Made by a program: the position numbers and the translations under genes
Shown here: positions 56,536 to 64,000 of the stretch, in pieces
How positions within the stretch are numbered: position 1 is the stretch's first letter
Layout of the letters: each line of letters begins with the position of its first letter
DNA from: Lewinellaceae bacterium SD302
GTDB lineage: Bacteria > Bacteroidota > Bacteroidia > Chitinophagales > Saprospiraceae
Length of the DNA: 64,000 bases
Direction of reading: 5' to 3'
NCBI GenBank assembly: GCA_002591745.1
Contig: PDLQ01000013.1
Location: forward strand, 1-64,000
Notes under the pieces: model-generated
Seen by the model: only the letters and a program-made list of their open reading frames with translations
Databases searched by the model: none
What the model was told of the DNA's origin: nothing

Positions 56536-58176
56536 CTAAGACTGCTGTAGCTGTTGCTCAAAAGTGAGCACTATGAACTCCGCCGGGCGGACCACTGCAA
56601 TCTTTGCGCTGATGCGCATAATACCGTTCAGGATATCCGTCTGAGTCATTGTGGAGCCAAGACCTACATCGACACTAAAGGCATCTTCTGGCGAAGCACC
56701 CACCAGTGCACCAGTCTGCCAGGTATTGGTCAGAAAGTTGACGATCATAGCTTGCACATCTGACCAAGTGGACGAGGTGTTGGGTTCGAAAACGTATGGC
56801 TCCAAGGCATTCTTGATGGATTGCTCGATGTAAATCACCGTACGACGTACACTGATGTAACGCCAGTCCTGGCTATTGCCGTCCAGCGTTCGGGCACCCC
56901 ATACCAAAGTGCCTTTGCCAGGAAAGGAGCGGATGGCATTCACCGCTTTTCCATCTAAAGGCAGGTTGAGGCTTTCCTGCTCTACACTATTTATGTTCAC
57001 AGCGGGCTCGACTACCGAGGCTACGCCTACATTGGCCGGAGATTGGAAAACCCCCGCGGAATTATCAACCATGGAGTAGATGCCAGCCATCGCTCCGCTG
57101 GGAGGTAGTAAATTGAGCTGCAGGCGAATGTCTGTAAGCAGTTTCTTGTAAGTAGGACTATTTCTTAGTAACCCCTGGTCCAGTTCGTTGATTTTAGCGT
57201 CGTCCTTGTCCTTTAGAACTGCCGGTATCTGTCGGAATAGCTCGTTTTTGATCTCATTGGCTCGGGCCGGTTTCACAAGTCCATCCAGTACTTCCTGGTT
57301 CAGAGCGCGTTCCAGCAGGCCTAGCAAAGTAGCTGTGTCTATAGCATCAACCATGGCTACTTTGAAGCCATCCCTATCTTTTATTGCCCCATCATCCAGT
57401 ATCTCCTCGCTTATATCCTTAATTGAACCAATTTTTCCGATGCTGCCGGGATGGATGTTCAGGATATTGACTTCGTCAGGGGTGACCACGCTGGTGTGAA
57501 GCCAGGGGAAATAAGCTGCGCCCCACTGGAGGTTATTGTTGCCGATCTCTTGACGGAACAAGTCAATGTCGGCTCCCATATTGTAGGAAGGGGTGCTGTA
57601 TTTTTTACGGTCCATCCGCACGTCCATTATCGCGAAGCGACTGCGGGTGTCTTCGCCACAGTGTTTTAGCATATCTTGATAGAGTCCGTAAACGGTACCG
57701 TCATCATCATCAGCCATATTTGCTTCGGGAATGACGATCATACTGGGTTCCGGGTACTTTAACAGCGGTTCGATCCCTGCGCGGAGATCCTCGGTCTTCA
57801 CTCTGCCGGGAGTTGAGCCTCCTTCACCAACGGTTTCATAGCCGCCCACGGATACTACGTAACATTCCGATCCGCCGTTACTGAAAAACAATTTTATCTG
57901 GCTGTGGAGTGTGAAGTGACGCTCTGCTATAACAAGCTTATCCGGGGAGTCTGCGGAAATGCTAAAAGTGGTCAGTGGGGGGGCTCCGAAAAACTGGAGA
58001 AATTCGCTATAAGAACCGATTTTCGTCGGCACTTTCGTCAAATCCTTCTTATCGCGAATTGCTATTTCGGTATAGCCAATAAAAGCAGGCGTAGCGGTTG
58101 GAACCGGAACGACTGAATTAGGGAAGGCACTTTTTTCCTCAATGTATACTCCTGGGGTCTGGTATGTTTTTGCCAT
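56536..58176 (-). CDS. CIS/phage tail sheath protein
   Basis: A 546-residue sheath protein: N-terminus MAKTYQTPGVYIEEKS, the central LPPSGAMAGIYSMVDN block and the conserved C-terminus (RYISVRRTVIYIEQSIKNAL, then RPAEFIVLTFEQQL). The sheath contracts around the tube to drive injection. It is the only sheath gene in view; many CIS clusters carry two or three. Two partial copies of the dispersed word occur inside it (near 57325 and 57355). Confidence 0.94.
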   Translation of the reverse strand: MAKTYQTPGVYIEEKSAFPNSVVPVPTATPAFIGYTEIAIRDKKDLTKVPTKIGSYSEFLQFFGAPPLTTFSISADSPDKLVIAERHFTLHSQIKLFFSNGGSECYVVSVGGYETVGEGGSTPGRVKTEDLRAGIEPLLKYPEPSMIVIPEANMADDDDGTVYGLYQDMLKHCGEDTRSRFAIMDVRMDRKKYSTPSYNMGADIDLFRQEIGNNNLQWGAAYFPWLHTSVVTPDEVNILNIHPGSIGKIGSIKDISEEILDDGAIKDRDGFKVAMVDAIDTATLLGLLERALNQEVLDGLVKPARANEIKNELFRQIPAVLKDKDDAKINELDQGLLRNSPTYKKLLTDIRLQLNLLPPSGAMAGIYSMVDNSAGVFQSPANVGVASVVEPAVNINSVEQESLNLPLDGKAVNAIRSFPGKGTLVWGARTLDGNSQDWRYISVRRTVIYIEQSIKNALEPYVFEPNTSSTWSDVQAMIVNFLTNTWQTGALVGASPEDAFSVDVGLGSTMTQTDILNGIMRISAKIAVVRPAEFIVLTFEQQLQQS

Positions 58177-58248
58177 GATTTATAGGTTAATAGGTGCGGA
58201 GAGTTAAACGGGACTTTAGCCATTTATTGGAAGCGGTTAAAGTCCTGC

Positions 58249-59157
58249 TTATAGATAGATGTATTGATCGGAGTAATATCCGTCGCTGACCGACGGGGTG
58301 TCACTTGGTGATCTATCCGAAATTCGTTCAGCATTCGGGTTTGGTAACCGCAACTCCACTGGTGCGTCCTCTCCTTGATCAGGCCGATTGATACTGAGGT
58401 TTAAATATTGAGGATATTGTTCTTTTAAGGCAATCGGAACGGAGGATTCCAGCACTGCGGCATCAGTTCCATTGGCTAGCGTATGCTTTTCCGGGAGTAA
58501 ATTAAAATTGGCTCCGTCGATCATTTCCTCTCCGCCGGTGATTTTAGTGGAATCCAACACGAAATCACCACCTTGCGGGATAATGTAATAGCGCCAAATG
58601 GTTTTGCGGGCGGTGAAATTCAGTGTAACCGAAGGAGTATTTTCAGAATTAAGCCAGCCTTCGGTAACGCCGCCCGCCAATGGGAATAGAATGGATAAGA
58701 GACCAAAGTCACTCGCGATCACGCCATCTTCAAGAAAAATTACGGATGCCTCATCGTCTATTTCTTCCGAGTCAGGCAAAATTTTCGGAACCAGACCTTC
58801 TGATAGACCGTAAATATTGAATGAGTCGGACTCGACCGCCCAATCTGATAACCAACCGTTTTGTGAGAAGTCTGATATTTCGAGGTCGGTGTAATTATAA
58901 AACCGCTGGTCCGCAACCAACAAACGGAAACTGAGGACGAAGTCCTTCGTATCTTCCGAAAGGAAAGGATTCGCAGCCTGATCAGAACGGAAGAATACTT
59001 CGTAAAAACCGTCACGCTCCACCAGTCGTAGTCCATAATGTTGCATCAACTGGGCTGAAGATTCACTGGGTACCAACTTTAATTGGCGGCATTTTCCGTC
59101 GTGAAAATAACTATGCTGGCAGTTGATACGAAAAAGCAGCTGGTACTGGACTTGCAT
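58249..59157 (-). CDS. CIS-associated protein of unknown function
   Basis: The ATG at 59157 gives a 302-residue protein (MQVQYQLLFRINCQHSYFHDG); the frame is open 33 codons upstream. It is beta-rich, with the block ERDGFYEVFFRSDQAANPFL and a Ser-rich C-terminus (SDRSPSDTPSVSDGYYSD). No signal peptide or membrane segment. It is the first gene of the CIS run, 72 bases before the sheath start, so it may be a structural or assembly part such as a tail terminator; this is inferred from position only. Confidence 0.75.
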   Translation of the reverse strand: MQVQYQLLFRINCQHSYFHDGKCRQLKLVPSESSAQLMQHYGLRLVERDGFYEVFFRSDQAANPFLSEDTKDFVLSFRLLVADQRFYNYTDLEISDFSQNGWLSDWAVESDSFNIYGLSEGLVPKILPDSEEIDDEASVIFLEDGVIASDFGLLSILFPLAGGVTEGWLNSENTPSVTLNFTARKTIWRYYIIPQGGDFVLDSTKITGGEEMIDGANFNLLPEKHTLANGTDAAVLESSVPIALKEQYPQYLNLSINRPDQGEDAPVELRLPNPNAERISDRSPSDTPSVSDGYYSDQYIYL

Positions 59158-59310
59158 GGAAAAGAGATATTGATTCTGATCACTAAGGCAACGCGATACT
59201 TTCTGGAAAGAAATATCGTGGCCGGCTAGCTTTCTCAAATTAGGGAAAAAGCTCAATCCAGCCCTCGTGAGCGAATAACAATACCCGAAAACAGGTAATT
59301 ATACCTATCT

Positions 59311-62232
59311 CTATTTACTCAAATCCAGATACGTTCCCTCCGGCATTTTCTCCGGGCTGATGCTTTCCAGGTATTCCGAGGCCTGAGCGTTACTGTTTTC
59401 CACGAAAGGTCGGATTTGGAAGAGCCAGATCTTATCGTCCTGGAAACCAAGTTCTACGTCCCAGGGACCATTGCCGGTTACTCCGTCGCTTTCGGGCATT
59501 ACCTTTTCTACTTCTCTGGCGAGATCGTAGAGGTCCTTCAGGTTCTTTTCGCTGAGTACGCGCTCGTCGAATCCGGCGGGTACCATTACTGAGCCACCGC
59601 TTTTCGGCAGTCTGCGGTGCAGTCGCTCCCGGGCCGGACTGAGCAGGGTAGGGGTGCCACCTGCGTTCATGATGTAGGCTTCGGCGGCCTGTCCGTCCAC
59701 CGCGCCACCGGCGCCCCGGCTGAAGGCGACGGTGATGTCATCCTCAATACCACTGGATACCCCCTTGGTGATCATTACGCCGGAGTAATCTACGTCCACA
59801 CTAGGAATGATGAGGATGCTGGGGAAGACATTCTCCGGATTCAGCAGGTAGCTCTGCCGCCACTTGTAGCTGCGTTCAGTATAAGGACTGGCCCATACGG
59901 CACGAATGCCATCCAGGATGCCCTGCTCGTCTACCACGTTAAAGACAGTCTTGTTGAGCCCCGCTCCCGTAAAATCTGCCAGGTCCTCCATGTTGGTGTC
60001 ACTGCGCAGGAAAACGGGAACTTCACCCAAAGGTGCCCCAAAGACACGCTGGAAACTATCTTGCAAGGCTTCCACCAGCTTCCGTTCCAGGCGAATATCA
60101 CCGATGGCTTCACGCAAGGTTTCGAGTTGCTCCAGGGAATACCGTTGGACCTCTTCGACACTACGGCCATCTTTTTCCATTTGCTTGGCAATGCCGAAAC
60201 GATCGTTCAGAAACTGCCAGTAGGATACGCCGGGCTGATCGGGCATGGGTTGATCCAGGTGACCTCTGAAAATCCCGAAAGGGATGACCAGGCCTTCCAC
60301 CACCTTATCGGGGAAAAGCGCTTTTAGCTGTCCCAGGTTGGCTGCTTTAGGGCCGCAGAGTTTGCCGCTGTCCTTGCTGCGGACTTCCCGCATATTCAGT
60401 ACGCGCCTTACGTCCAGTCGGATATTTTCTACCGGCACTTCAATACGTTCGGTGCTGCGTTCTTTGACGGCAAACAGTTCTTTTTCCACCTCGGTCATGT
60501 CTTTCACCGGCTTCATGATGGCCGTGCCGCCGTTGGAGACCGCGTAGAAAACTTCGTCGCCGTCATACTTCTTGAGCCGGGCGAACTGATCATCGGTGAT
60601 CACTGCGTTGGGGATGCCCAGGTTACGGGCCAGCAGTTGTACGTGGCTGACCATATTGCCCTCGCTCACCGTGGCAATGCCTCCTACGGGCTTTAGGTCG
60701 GCCGGTGGAACGGCGAAGATGTAGATGTCGTTCTGGTTCACCTCGGGATCTTCGGGGGTGCCCTCGATGACGTGCAGTACACCGCGGGTATAACCGGGGT
60801 TGAGCCCCCGGATTTGCCCCTGGTTCGGTACGTCCAGCATGGCATTGTTCAGGTTGCCGTTTCGGGCCACCCAGTTACCCAGTTCACCAACGGCGTCGCC
60901 CAGCGGCAGCAATACGGAACCCCGGATCATATTATCCAGGAAACCGTAAGCCTTGGGCTCAAATTCCGCGTACAGGGCTACTACTTCTCCATAGACGGCG
61001 CGGTTGGTGCTGGTGCCCCATTCTACGTAGCGGCGGGCGTTGTCCAGGTAATTGGTCATGGTTTGTGGCAGCACGTATTGGTAGTTGGGGTCACCGAAAC
61101 CGGTAATGGCCTGTTGGTACTCCCATTCTTCCACGAAACCGGCACCGGCGGTGGCTTTGGCGAGGTAGCATATCTTTTCGGTCAGCTCACGGGTATCGGT
61201 TGGCTCCCATTTGGCGGCAGTACTGAAGATGAGTTGCTCCAATGCCAGACTGATGTCCATCATCTCCAAGCGGTAGTAGGGCGTCTCGTTCCAGATTCCG
61301 GTACGGATGTCGTACATCAGATCGGCAGCGGCGGTTAGGCGGTCAATGACGTTTCCTTCGTCGTTGCCGGGGTCCATGGCGTGTTGCTCGGCAAAGCGGT
61401 TGATCTGGTCTTTGAGGCCGTTCTTTTCCGGCACCGTTTTATTGATGGCCAGGATGTCGGCAATCAGGTCGCGGTCTACGTAAGCGGTGCGGATATCCTT
61501 GGCCAGGGTTTCCATCATGCCCGTGAGCTTGCGTTTTTCCAATTCACTACGATTGTTTTCCAGGAACTTACTGACTGCCTCAGCATCTTTCCCTTCCGGC
61601 TGCCCGTGAATCTTGATGCGCAAGTCCATGAATTTTGGATACTTGTCGGCGATGACCTTGGAATCATTACGGATCTTTTGGGTCAGGTCATCGTCTTTGC
61701 GGTGGGGAATTCCGTTAACGGCTTGGCGCGCCAGGTAAAAATTCTTGCGGACGGCCTCCTCCTGACCCATTAGCCAATTCAGGAATTCACGGCCCCATTC
61801 CATTTCATCTTCAATCTGAAAAGCGCCGCGGTAATACTGTCCGGTACGGTTCACCCAGCCATCATCGATGGCCGCCAGGTAGTTGCCCAACTGATACTGT
61901 TTGAGGCGGGAATGATCGTTTTCCGCATCCCAAAACTGCTTTATGTCCGTATCGGTCAGAATTTGCGCCAGGAAGATGTGGTTTTTCCTGCCCAGTTCAA
62001 TCACTTCCTGCTTGTAACGGGCGTGTTGCTTATTGCCCTCGTGCGGGCTTGCGCAGCCTCCGGATACCGAAGGGACAACGCTGCCATCGTTACAGAACCA
62101 GGCAATGTCGCGGTAAGGGCCGCGTGGCTCTTCCTTGAAGCGCTCGATCATGGCGGCGATATCGGTCTGGGCAGTCATTGACGATAGCAAGGCCAAAAGT
62201 ACAAGTGAGCAGAAGATACGTGGGTTGAACAT
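59311..62232 (-). CDS. Exported PEP/pyruvate-dikinase-like protein (973 aa)
   Basis: Signal peptide MFNPRIFCSLVLLALLSSMT. A mostly helical N-terminal region spans about 25-470. A swivelling phosphohistidine-like domain follows (about 480-570), with the block GNMVSHVQLLARNLGIPNAV holding the likely catalytic His near residue 530. The ATP-grasp/PPDK-type domain lies at about 620-955 (GPKAANLGQLKALFP, VFLRSDTNMEDLADFTGAG, ending WLFQIRPFVE). This His-before-ATP order is that of glucan water dikinases rather than PEP synthase. The signal peptide is odd for an ATP-using enzyme. The product and substrate are unknown. Confidence 0.87.
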   Translation of the reverse strand: MFNPRIFCSLVLLALLSSMTAQTDIAAMIERFKEEPRGPYRDIAWFCNDGSVVPSVSGGCASPHEGNKQHARYKQEVIELGRKNHIFLAQILTDTDIKQFWDAENDHSRLKQYQLGNYLAAIDDGWVNRTGQYYRGAFQIEDEMEWGREFLNWLMGQEEAVRKNFYLARQAVNGIPHRKDDDLTQKIRNDSKVIADKYPKFMDLRIKIHGQPEGKDAEAVSKFLENNRSELEKRKLTGMMETLAKDIRTAYVDRDLIADILAINKTVPEKNGLKDQINRFAEQHAMDPGNDEGNVIDRLTAAADLMYDIRTGIWNETPYYRLEMMDISLALEQLIFSTAAKWEPTDTRELTEKICYLAKATAGAGFVEEWEYQQAITGFGDPNYQYVLPQTMTNYLDNARRYVEWGTSTNRAVYGEVVALYAEFEPKAYGFLDNMIRGSVLLPLGDAVGELGNWVARNGNLNNAMLDVPNQGQIRGLNPGYTRGVLHVIEGTPEDPEVNQNDIYIFAVPPADLKPVGGIATVSEGNMVSHVQLLARNLGIPNAVITDDQFARLKKYDGDEVFYAVSNGGTAIMKPVKDMTEVEKELFAVKERSTERIEVPVENIRLDVRRVLNMREVRSKDSGKLCGPKAANLGQLKALFPDKVVEGLVIPFGIFRGHLDQPMPDQPGVSYWQFLNDRFGIAKQMEKDGRSVEEVQRYSLEQLETLREAIGDIRLERKLVEALQDSFQRVFGAPLGEVPVFLRSDTNMEDLADFTGAGLNKTVFNVVDEQGILDGIRAVWASPYTERSYKWRQSYLLNPENVFPSILIIPSVDVDYSGVMITKGVSSGIEDDITVAFSRGAGGAVDGQAAEAYIMNAGGTPTLLSPARERLHRRLPKSGGSVMVPAGFDERVLSEKNLKDLYDLAREVEKVMPESDGVTGNGPWDVELGFQDDKIWLFQIRPFVENSNAQASEYLESISPEKMPEGTYLDLSK

Positions 62233-62278
62233 AAGTTTGAGTTAGGGATCCTAAAATCATTAGGTAATTAGGTAGAAT

Positions 62279-62316
62279 CCTGGGTCGATCCCGATACGTA
62301 TCGGGATCGACCCAGG
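62279..62316. repeat. Perfect 38-bp palindrome
   Basis: Left half CCTGGGTCGATCCCGATAC at 62279-62297 is followed directly by its complement. It lies 47 bases before the ATG of the dikinase-like gene, within its likely leader. Confidence 0.75.
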
Positions 62317-62440
62317 GCTCCGACTGGAGAATTTAGTAATTTCTAAGGTATAAAAACTTCCAGTGTTCGGACTCGAGTGTAGTTTATTTTGGCTGACTAC
62401 TCTGAGGATCAACTTTAGCATCAGATAAGATTTTGACTAG

Positions 62441-62451
62441 CAAAGTAGCAA
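62441..62451 (-). promoter_or_regulatory. TTGCTACTTTG motif before the dikinase-like gene
   Basis: Reads TTGCTACTTTGCTAGTCAAA on the minus strand and points toward the ATG at 62232, 208 bases away. Confidence 0.6.
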
Positions 62452-62522
62452 TGGTAAGTTGAAACGGGAGAGACATCTTTTTTGCGACGATCACCGAAAG
62501 TAAAGTAACAGTGCTGGTGGCA

Positions 62523-62680
62523 AGCTCGTCCGCCGAGGTGCGATGCTAGGAGCTGGTTCGTCGGCCGAGCGGATGATATGGCATTCTTGATGAATAAAAA
62601 TTTTTCCAGATGAATTAATGATGAGTAACTCCCGCTCGGCGGACGAATCAGGCCCTACGGTCCGCTTCGGCCGACGAGCT
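62523..62680. repeat. Intergenic inverted repeat, family B copy 2
   Basis: AGCTCGTCCGCCGA at 62523-62536 pairs with TCGGCCGACGAGCT ending at 62680 with one mismatch. A nested word GCTCGGCGGACGAATCAGG at 62634-62652 matches the copy at 31109. The 515-base gap 62233-62747 holds this repeat, the palindrome and two dispersed words but no gene. Confidence 0.65.
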
Positions 62681-62739
62681 AAGGCTGGCGGAAGAGTAAA
62701 TCCATCGTATCTTCGAACTTTATCCCCTGAAAACCAACT

Positions 62740-62750
62740 TTGCTACTTTG
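62740..62750 (+). promoter_or_regulatory. TTGCTACTTTG motif at the start of the last gene
   Basis: Reads TTGCTACTTTGCTAGTCCC. The TTG at 62748-62750 is in frame with the signal peptide that follows, so the word may overlap the start codon. Confidence 0.55.
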
Positions 62751-64000
62751 CTAGTCCCAAAAATCCAGCTTACGGCCATCTTCCTGTTGATGACCTTCGC
62801 CGTAACCGCCCAGTGTACCGGCAACCTCGGCGAAAATATCTTTACCGACGGCGATTTCGGCTCCGGCGTAGATAATATCCCGCCAACCGACCCCGGTATC
62901 GCCCCAGGTTATACTTACACGACCTTTCCGCCGCCCAACGACGGCTCTTACGTGATCACCAATAATACGGCTCCCTGGGGTTCCTTCGCTTCCAACTGGG
63001 ATGATATCGGCGACAACAGTCCCGACCCCAATGGCTACATGATGGTGGTAAACGCCAGCTTTAGCCCCGGCCTTTTCTACGAACAGGAAGTGACGGGCCT
63101 TTGCGAAAACACGCTCTACGTGTTCAGCGCAGATATCTATAACTTGATTCCCGGCAGTCAGTGGATCCAGCCTAATGTGTCATTTTTGATCGATGGAAAT
63201 ATTGAATTCGAGACCGGAGACATCACGGCAGCCGGAGCATGGATCACCTACGGATTTACTTTCACTACTGCTCCCGGGCAAACCAGCGTGACGCTGGCCC
63301 TGGCAAACAATGCGCCCGGCGGTAACGGCAATGATCTGGCCCTGGACAACATCACTTTCCGCCCTTGCGGCCCCGAAGCATTGATCTTGCCGGACATAGT
63401 GGCCAACATCTGCGAGGACGGCGATCCGCTAACCCTGGACGCTACGGTCAATGGCGAACAGTACGATACCCCGGTCATCCAGTGGCAAGAGAGCCTGGAT
63501 GGTGGCCTGACCTGGATGGATGTGCCCGGTGCCAACGACCTGGAATTGATCTTTGATAACCTGGCATCCGGCGAATATCAATTTCGCTACCTGCTGGCCA
63601 ATGCACCCAGCAACCTGGCCAACAGCCGCTGCCGGGTGGTTTCCAATGTGAAAGTAGTGAACGTGATCCCTAAATTTTATACGATTACCGACACCCTTTG
63701 TGAAGGCTTAGGTTTCGACCTGAACGGAACCCTCTACACGGAAAGCGGGGTCTACGTCGATAGTTTATTCACCGTCCTGGGCTGTGATAGCGTAGTGACG
63801 CTGGAACTGACCATCGTACCCGACTCAGACATAACGGCAGACTTTACCACCGTCGATCCCGAATGTAACGGCTTTGGCTCCGGCTCAATATTTATCGATA
63901 CGGTTTTCAACGGAGCTCCGCCGCTGATCCTCACCCTTAATGACACTATGTTTGCGGATACGGCCCTGTTAAACGTAATGGCCGGTAATTACCATTTCGT
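62748..64000 (+). CDS. Secreted surface protein, 5' part (cut by window end)
   Basis: The frame is open to the last base. There is no ATG ahead of the signal peptide; the TTG at 62748 gives LVPKIQLTAIFLLMTFAVTA with cleavage before QC. A carbohydrate-binding-like jelly-roll domain covers about 20-200 (NIFTDGDFGSG, then FLIDGNIEFETGDI, then LALDNITFRPCG), followed by an Ig-like module (about 205-300) and a domain starting TDTLCEGLGFDLNGTLYT. It resembles the large T9SS proteins in this window, but its C-terminus is not visible, so T9SS export is inferred. Confidence 0.8.
   Translation, partial: MLVPKIQLTAIFLLMTFAVTAQCTGNLGENIFTDGDFGSGVDNIPPTDPGIAPGYTYTTFPPPNDGSYVITNNTAPWGSFASNWDDIGDNSPDPNGYMMVVNASFSPGLFYEQEVTGLCENTLYVFSADIYNLIPGSQWIQPNVSFLIDGNIEFETGDITAAGAWITYGFTFTTAPGQTSVTLALANNAPGGNGNDLALDNITFRPCGPEALILPDIVANICEDGDPLTLDATVNGEQYDTPVIQWQESLDGGLTWMDVPGANDLELIFDNLASGEYQFRYLLANAPSNLANSRCRVVSNVKVVNVIPKFYTITDTLCEGLGFDLNGTLYTESGVYVDSLFTVLGCDSVVTLELTIVPDSDITADFTTVDPECNGFGSGSIFIDTVFNGAPPLILTLNDTMFADTALLNVMAGNYHF

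Noticed and set aside
1-64000. tRNA, rRNA, insertion sequence transposase or CRISPR array
   Set aside because: None recognised on either strand; the only ncRNA supported is the cobalamin riboswitch.

Overview
The window comes from a Bacteroidota chromosome, most likely the Saprospiria / Lewinella-like group. Evidence: many proteins with a signal peptide and a C-terminal type IX secretion (T9SS) type A sorting domain, SprB-like repeats, HYR-like domains, choice-of-anchor B proteins, a DUF6089-type outer membrane protein, a Bacteroidota promoter (TTG-N20-TATCTTTG) before rpsT, and several TTG-started genes. No rRNA, tRNA, transposase or CRISPR array was seen.

Layout. 1-10351: two tandem paralogous T9SS surface proteins (the first cut by the window edge) whose tails carry a dockerin-like duplicated motif. 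10504-17240: rpsT, two exported thioredoxin-like lipoproteins, two choice-of-anchor B proteins and a DUF192 protein. 17395-29820: two divergent modules, each a cytoplasmic helical protein of about 470 aa facing a giant SprB-type T9SS protein. 30044-36370: a small T9SS protein, a cobalamin riboswitch with a BtuB-like receptor and a DUF4465 protein, and a beta-propeller protein. 36451-43349: DEAD-box helicase, M23 peptidase, TPR protein, MurB, a membrane protein, an MsbA-like ABC exporter and a DUF6089 protein. 43430-53440: two more divergent modules in mirror orientation, whose giant members carry cohesin-like modules. 53529-59157: a reduced contractile injection system (CIS) cluster. 59311-64000: an exported PEP/pyruvate dikinase-like protein and the start of another surface protein.

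The most striking points are: (1) the four-fold divergent module, in which the subfamily of the helical protein tracks the subfamily of the giant secreted partner; (2) a word, TGCTACTTTG, found at 19 places by eye, both between and inside genes; (3) cohesin-like and dockerin-like modules on different T9SS proteins of one locus; (4) a CIS cluster reduced to sheath, tube, a VgrG apparently without its OB-fold, PAAR and the C-terminal part of a tape-measure protein, next to a MITE-like inverted repeat. All domain names come from reading the sequence; no database search was run.
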